This document shows positions 62,439 to 64,000 of a DNA stretch of 64,000 bases, piece after piece. Under the pieces are notes generated by a model. That model did not search any database. It was not told where the DNA came from and worked only from the letters and a program-made list of their open reading frames with translations. Numbering within the stretch: the stretch's first letter is position 1; every line of letters begins with the position of its first letter. Source of the stretch: Thalassospira alkalitolerans (GTDB lineage: Bacteria; Pseudomonadota; Alphaproteobacteria; Rhodospirillales; Thalassospiraceae); contig NZ_JFKB01000001.1 of assembly GCF_002115745.1 (NCBI RefSeq), positions 372,001 to 436,000 on the forward strand. Direction: 5' to 3'. The position numbers and the translations under genes were made by a program.

Positions 62439-63209
62439 TTACAATTCGGCGGGCTTCTTGGGCCGCAAAACATGGTGATGATCGGCGGCATAAAGCCGGG
62501 AATCGGTGAAATCCTTACGTCCAAAGACCTCGCCGACCATGATCAGGGCGGTACGGGTAATGCCGCTGCCTTTTACCTTGGCGCGGATATCCCCAAGGGT
62601 CCCATGAATGAATTGCTGGTCGGGCCAGGTCACGCGATAGGCGACGACAACCGGGCAATCTTCGCCGTAATGGGGCACAAGATCACGAACCACATTAACC
62701 AGATTATTCACCGACAGATGCACAGCAAGGGTTGCACGCGCCCGGCCAAGTTCGGCCAGACTTTCGCCGTCGGGCATGGCGGATGATCGCATGGTCGTCC
62801 GGGTCAGGATCACGGTTTGGGAAATATCGGGCAGCGTCAGTTCCGCACCCAGTTCTGCCGCAGTGGCGGCATAGGCCGAAACACCCGGCGTGATATTGAA
62901 GGGGATGCCAAGATCATCCAGTCGGCGGATTTGTTCGGCGATTGCGCCATAAATCGACGGATCACCGGAATGAACGCGTGCAACGTCTTGGCCCTTGGCG
63001 TGCGCGGTTTCGATCTCGGCCAGGATTTCATCCAAATTCATTGATGCAGTGTCGATAACACGCGCATCTTTTGGCGCGGATTTGACGATTTCTTCGGGTA
63101 CCAGTGACCCGGCATACAGGCAGACCGGGCATTTTTCGATCAGTTTAAGGCCACGAACGGTAATCAGGTCCGGGGCGCCGGGACCGGCACCAATAAAATG
63201 AACGGTCAT
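62439..63209 (-). CDS. cobM: Precorrin-4 C11-methyltransferase
   Basis: CobM methylates C11 in aerobic cobalamin synthesis using SAM. It has the tetrapyrrole methylase N-terminus (VHFIGAGPGAPDLITVRGLKLI) and VHSGDPSIYGAIAEQIRRLDDLGI. Length is 256 aa. The start overlaps the cobJ stop by one base (ATGA-type), indicating an operon that continues beyond the window. Confidence 0.94.
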   Translation of the reverse strand: MTVHFIGAGPGAPDLITVRGLKLIEKCPVCLYAGSLVPEEIVKSAPKDARVIDTASMNLDEILAEIETAHAKGQDVARVHSGDPSIYGAIAEQIRRLDDLGIPFNITPGVSAYAATAAELGAELTLPDISQTVILTRTTMRSSAMPDGESLAELGRARATLAVHLSVNNLVNVVRDLVPHYGEDCPVVVAYRVTWPDQQFIHGTLGDIRAKVKGSGITRTALIMVGEVFGRKDFTDSRLYAADHHHVLRPKKPAEL

Positions 63210-64000
63210 CAGTTTGCCTTATCGTTTTTGGGGGCATAGGATGCATTTGCATCAGATCCACTGCTGTGGACCGGTGCATTGGCCGCATCCGGGCCCTTTT
63301 TTTCATAGCCGCGCGGGGTATAAACCCAATTGTTTTCGCCGCGTGTGATATGGCGGCTATTGCTTGATCCGACCAGAACAGTGGTCAGCATGTCGACCAT
63401 ATCAACTTCAAGTTTCGAAAGCGGAACGATTGTTATTTTCTCGTCCGGGCGGCCAAGTTGACGGCCAAGCACCACGGGCGTTTCCGGTCCGCGATGATCA
63501 AGCAATATGTCGCGGGCTTGCGCCAAAAGGTCGCGGCGGCGTTTGGAAACCGGATTATAGAAAGCAATGACAAAATCGCCTTCAGCCGCGGCTTTCAGGC
63601 GACGCAGGATATCGTCGCGCGGGGTCAAAAGATCAGATAGTGAAATCGCACAAAAATCATGGCCCAATGGCGCGCCAATCCGCGATGCCGCTGCCTGAAG
63701 CGCTGAAATGCCCGGTGATACCTGAATGGCAACCCGGTTCCAATCCGAACGATCTTCGCGGTCCAGCAATTCAAAGACCAAAGTTGCCAAGGCATAAATT
63801 CCGGCATCACCCGATCCGATCAGGGCGACATCCTTGCCGGTTGCGGCAAGTTCCAGCGCGTGTCGCGCGCGGGCTTCCTCGGCACCAAGATCAGAATGAT
63901 GGCAAGATTTGCCATCGATCAGCGGGCCGAGAAGATCCAGATACATTTGATAGCCGACAATATCGGTCGCGCGCGAAATCAGGCTGCTGGCCTCGGGGCT
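63209..64000 (-). CDS. cobJ: Precorrin-3B C17-methyltransferase, N-terminus beyond the window
   Basis: CobJ contracts the ring and methylates C17. The visible part begins in the SPEASSLISRATDIVGY segment and includes GSGDAGIYALATLVFE and VSPGISALQAAASRIGAPLGHDF. The frame runs through the edge, so the annotated start lies outside; the ATG at 63946 is internal. A polar C-terminal extension of about 30 residues (from roughly YEKKGPDAANAP) is unusual. The end overlaps cobM. Confidence 0.92.
   Translation of the reverse strand, partial: SPEASSLISRATDIVGYQMYLDLLGPLIDGKSCHHSDLGAEEARARHALELAATGKDVALIGSGDAGIYALATLVFELLDREDRSDWNRVAIQVSPGISALQAAASRIGAPLGHDFCAISLSDLLTPRDDILRRLKAAAEGDFVIAFYNPVSKRRRDLLAQARDILLDHRGPETPVVLGRQLGRPDEKITIVPLSKLEVDMVDMLTTVLVGSSNSRHITRGENNWVYTPRGYEKKGPDAANAPVHSSGSDANASYAPKNDKAN

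Noticed and set aside
62322-62786. Plus-strand frame opposite cobM and the intergenic region
   Set aside because: It overlaps the conserved cobM C-terminus and the inverted repeat, with no family match.
1-64000. Mobile element, prophage or CRISPR
   Set aside because: No transposase, integrase, phage structural gene, regular direct repeats or tRNA-bounded island was found.

Overview
The window looks like chromosome of a free-living, probably marine alphaproteobacterium of the Rhodospirillales; Thalassospira is my best guess. This is inferred from gene order (tsaB-rimI-fur-olsBA-miaB-phoH-ybeY-corC-lnt-XRE-metK-trmB and rimP-nusA-ylxR-infB-rbfA-truB-rpsO-pnp), from an Irr-type regulator, and from moderate GC. 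No search was run. There are no transposases, integrases, tRNA or rRNA genes, or CRISPR arrays, so it reads as a stable chromosomal segment carrying several nutrient-acquisition loci.

Layout. 1-2.4 kb: LysE-type exporter, divergent LysR regulator, MgtC-like membrane protein. 2.5-9.4 kb: a sugar locus with a LacI regulator and GH1 beta-glucosidase on the minus strand and a binding protein, two permeases and an ATPase on the plus strand. Two mirror-image LacI-type operators lie between the halves. 9.4-22.9 kb: housekeeping block (D-Ala-D-Ala dipeptidase, tsaB, rimI, a TusA-like protein, Fur, ornithine-lipid genes olsBA, miaB, phoH, ybeY, corC, lnt, XRE regulator, metK, trmB). metK has a long leader that folds like a SAM-II pseudoknot and can hide its ribosome-binding site. 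23.1-32.5 kb: a complete Has-type heme-acquisition locus (ECF sigma factor, FecR-like anti-sigma, TonB-dependent receptor, HasA-like hemophore with an RTX secretion tail, type I ABC exporter, membrane-fusion protein, heme oxygenase) with Fur-box-like sites. 32.6-42.2 kb: the rimP-nusA-infB-rpsO-pnp transcription/translation cluster. 42.2-50.6 kb: a nitronate-monooxygenase-like flavoprotein, Irr, a rubrerythrin, a YciI protein, an iron-complex ABC importer with a divergent methyltransferase, OsmC and GntR. 50.8-58.3 kb: an acyltransferase-hydrolase fusion, an MFS carrier, a CHAP-domain lipoprotein and a PMA1-type H+-ATPase. 58.3-62.3 kb: the Anbu (ancestral proteasome) operon. 62.4-64.0 kb: cobM and a cobJ cut by the window edge.

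Iron and heme are the common theme. Fur lacks the usual Cys pair, Irr is a heme-sensing type, and Fur-box-like palindromes precede the sigma factor, receptor, hemophore and iron ABC importer. In the proposed heme circuit the RTX-tailed hemophore leaves through its ABC exporter, the receptor signals through anti-sigma to sigma factor, and heme oxygenase releases the iron. hasB (a dedicated TonB) and an outer-membrane TolC are not in the window and are presumably elsewhere. The most unusual items are the hemophore-RTX chimera and the metK leader.
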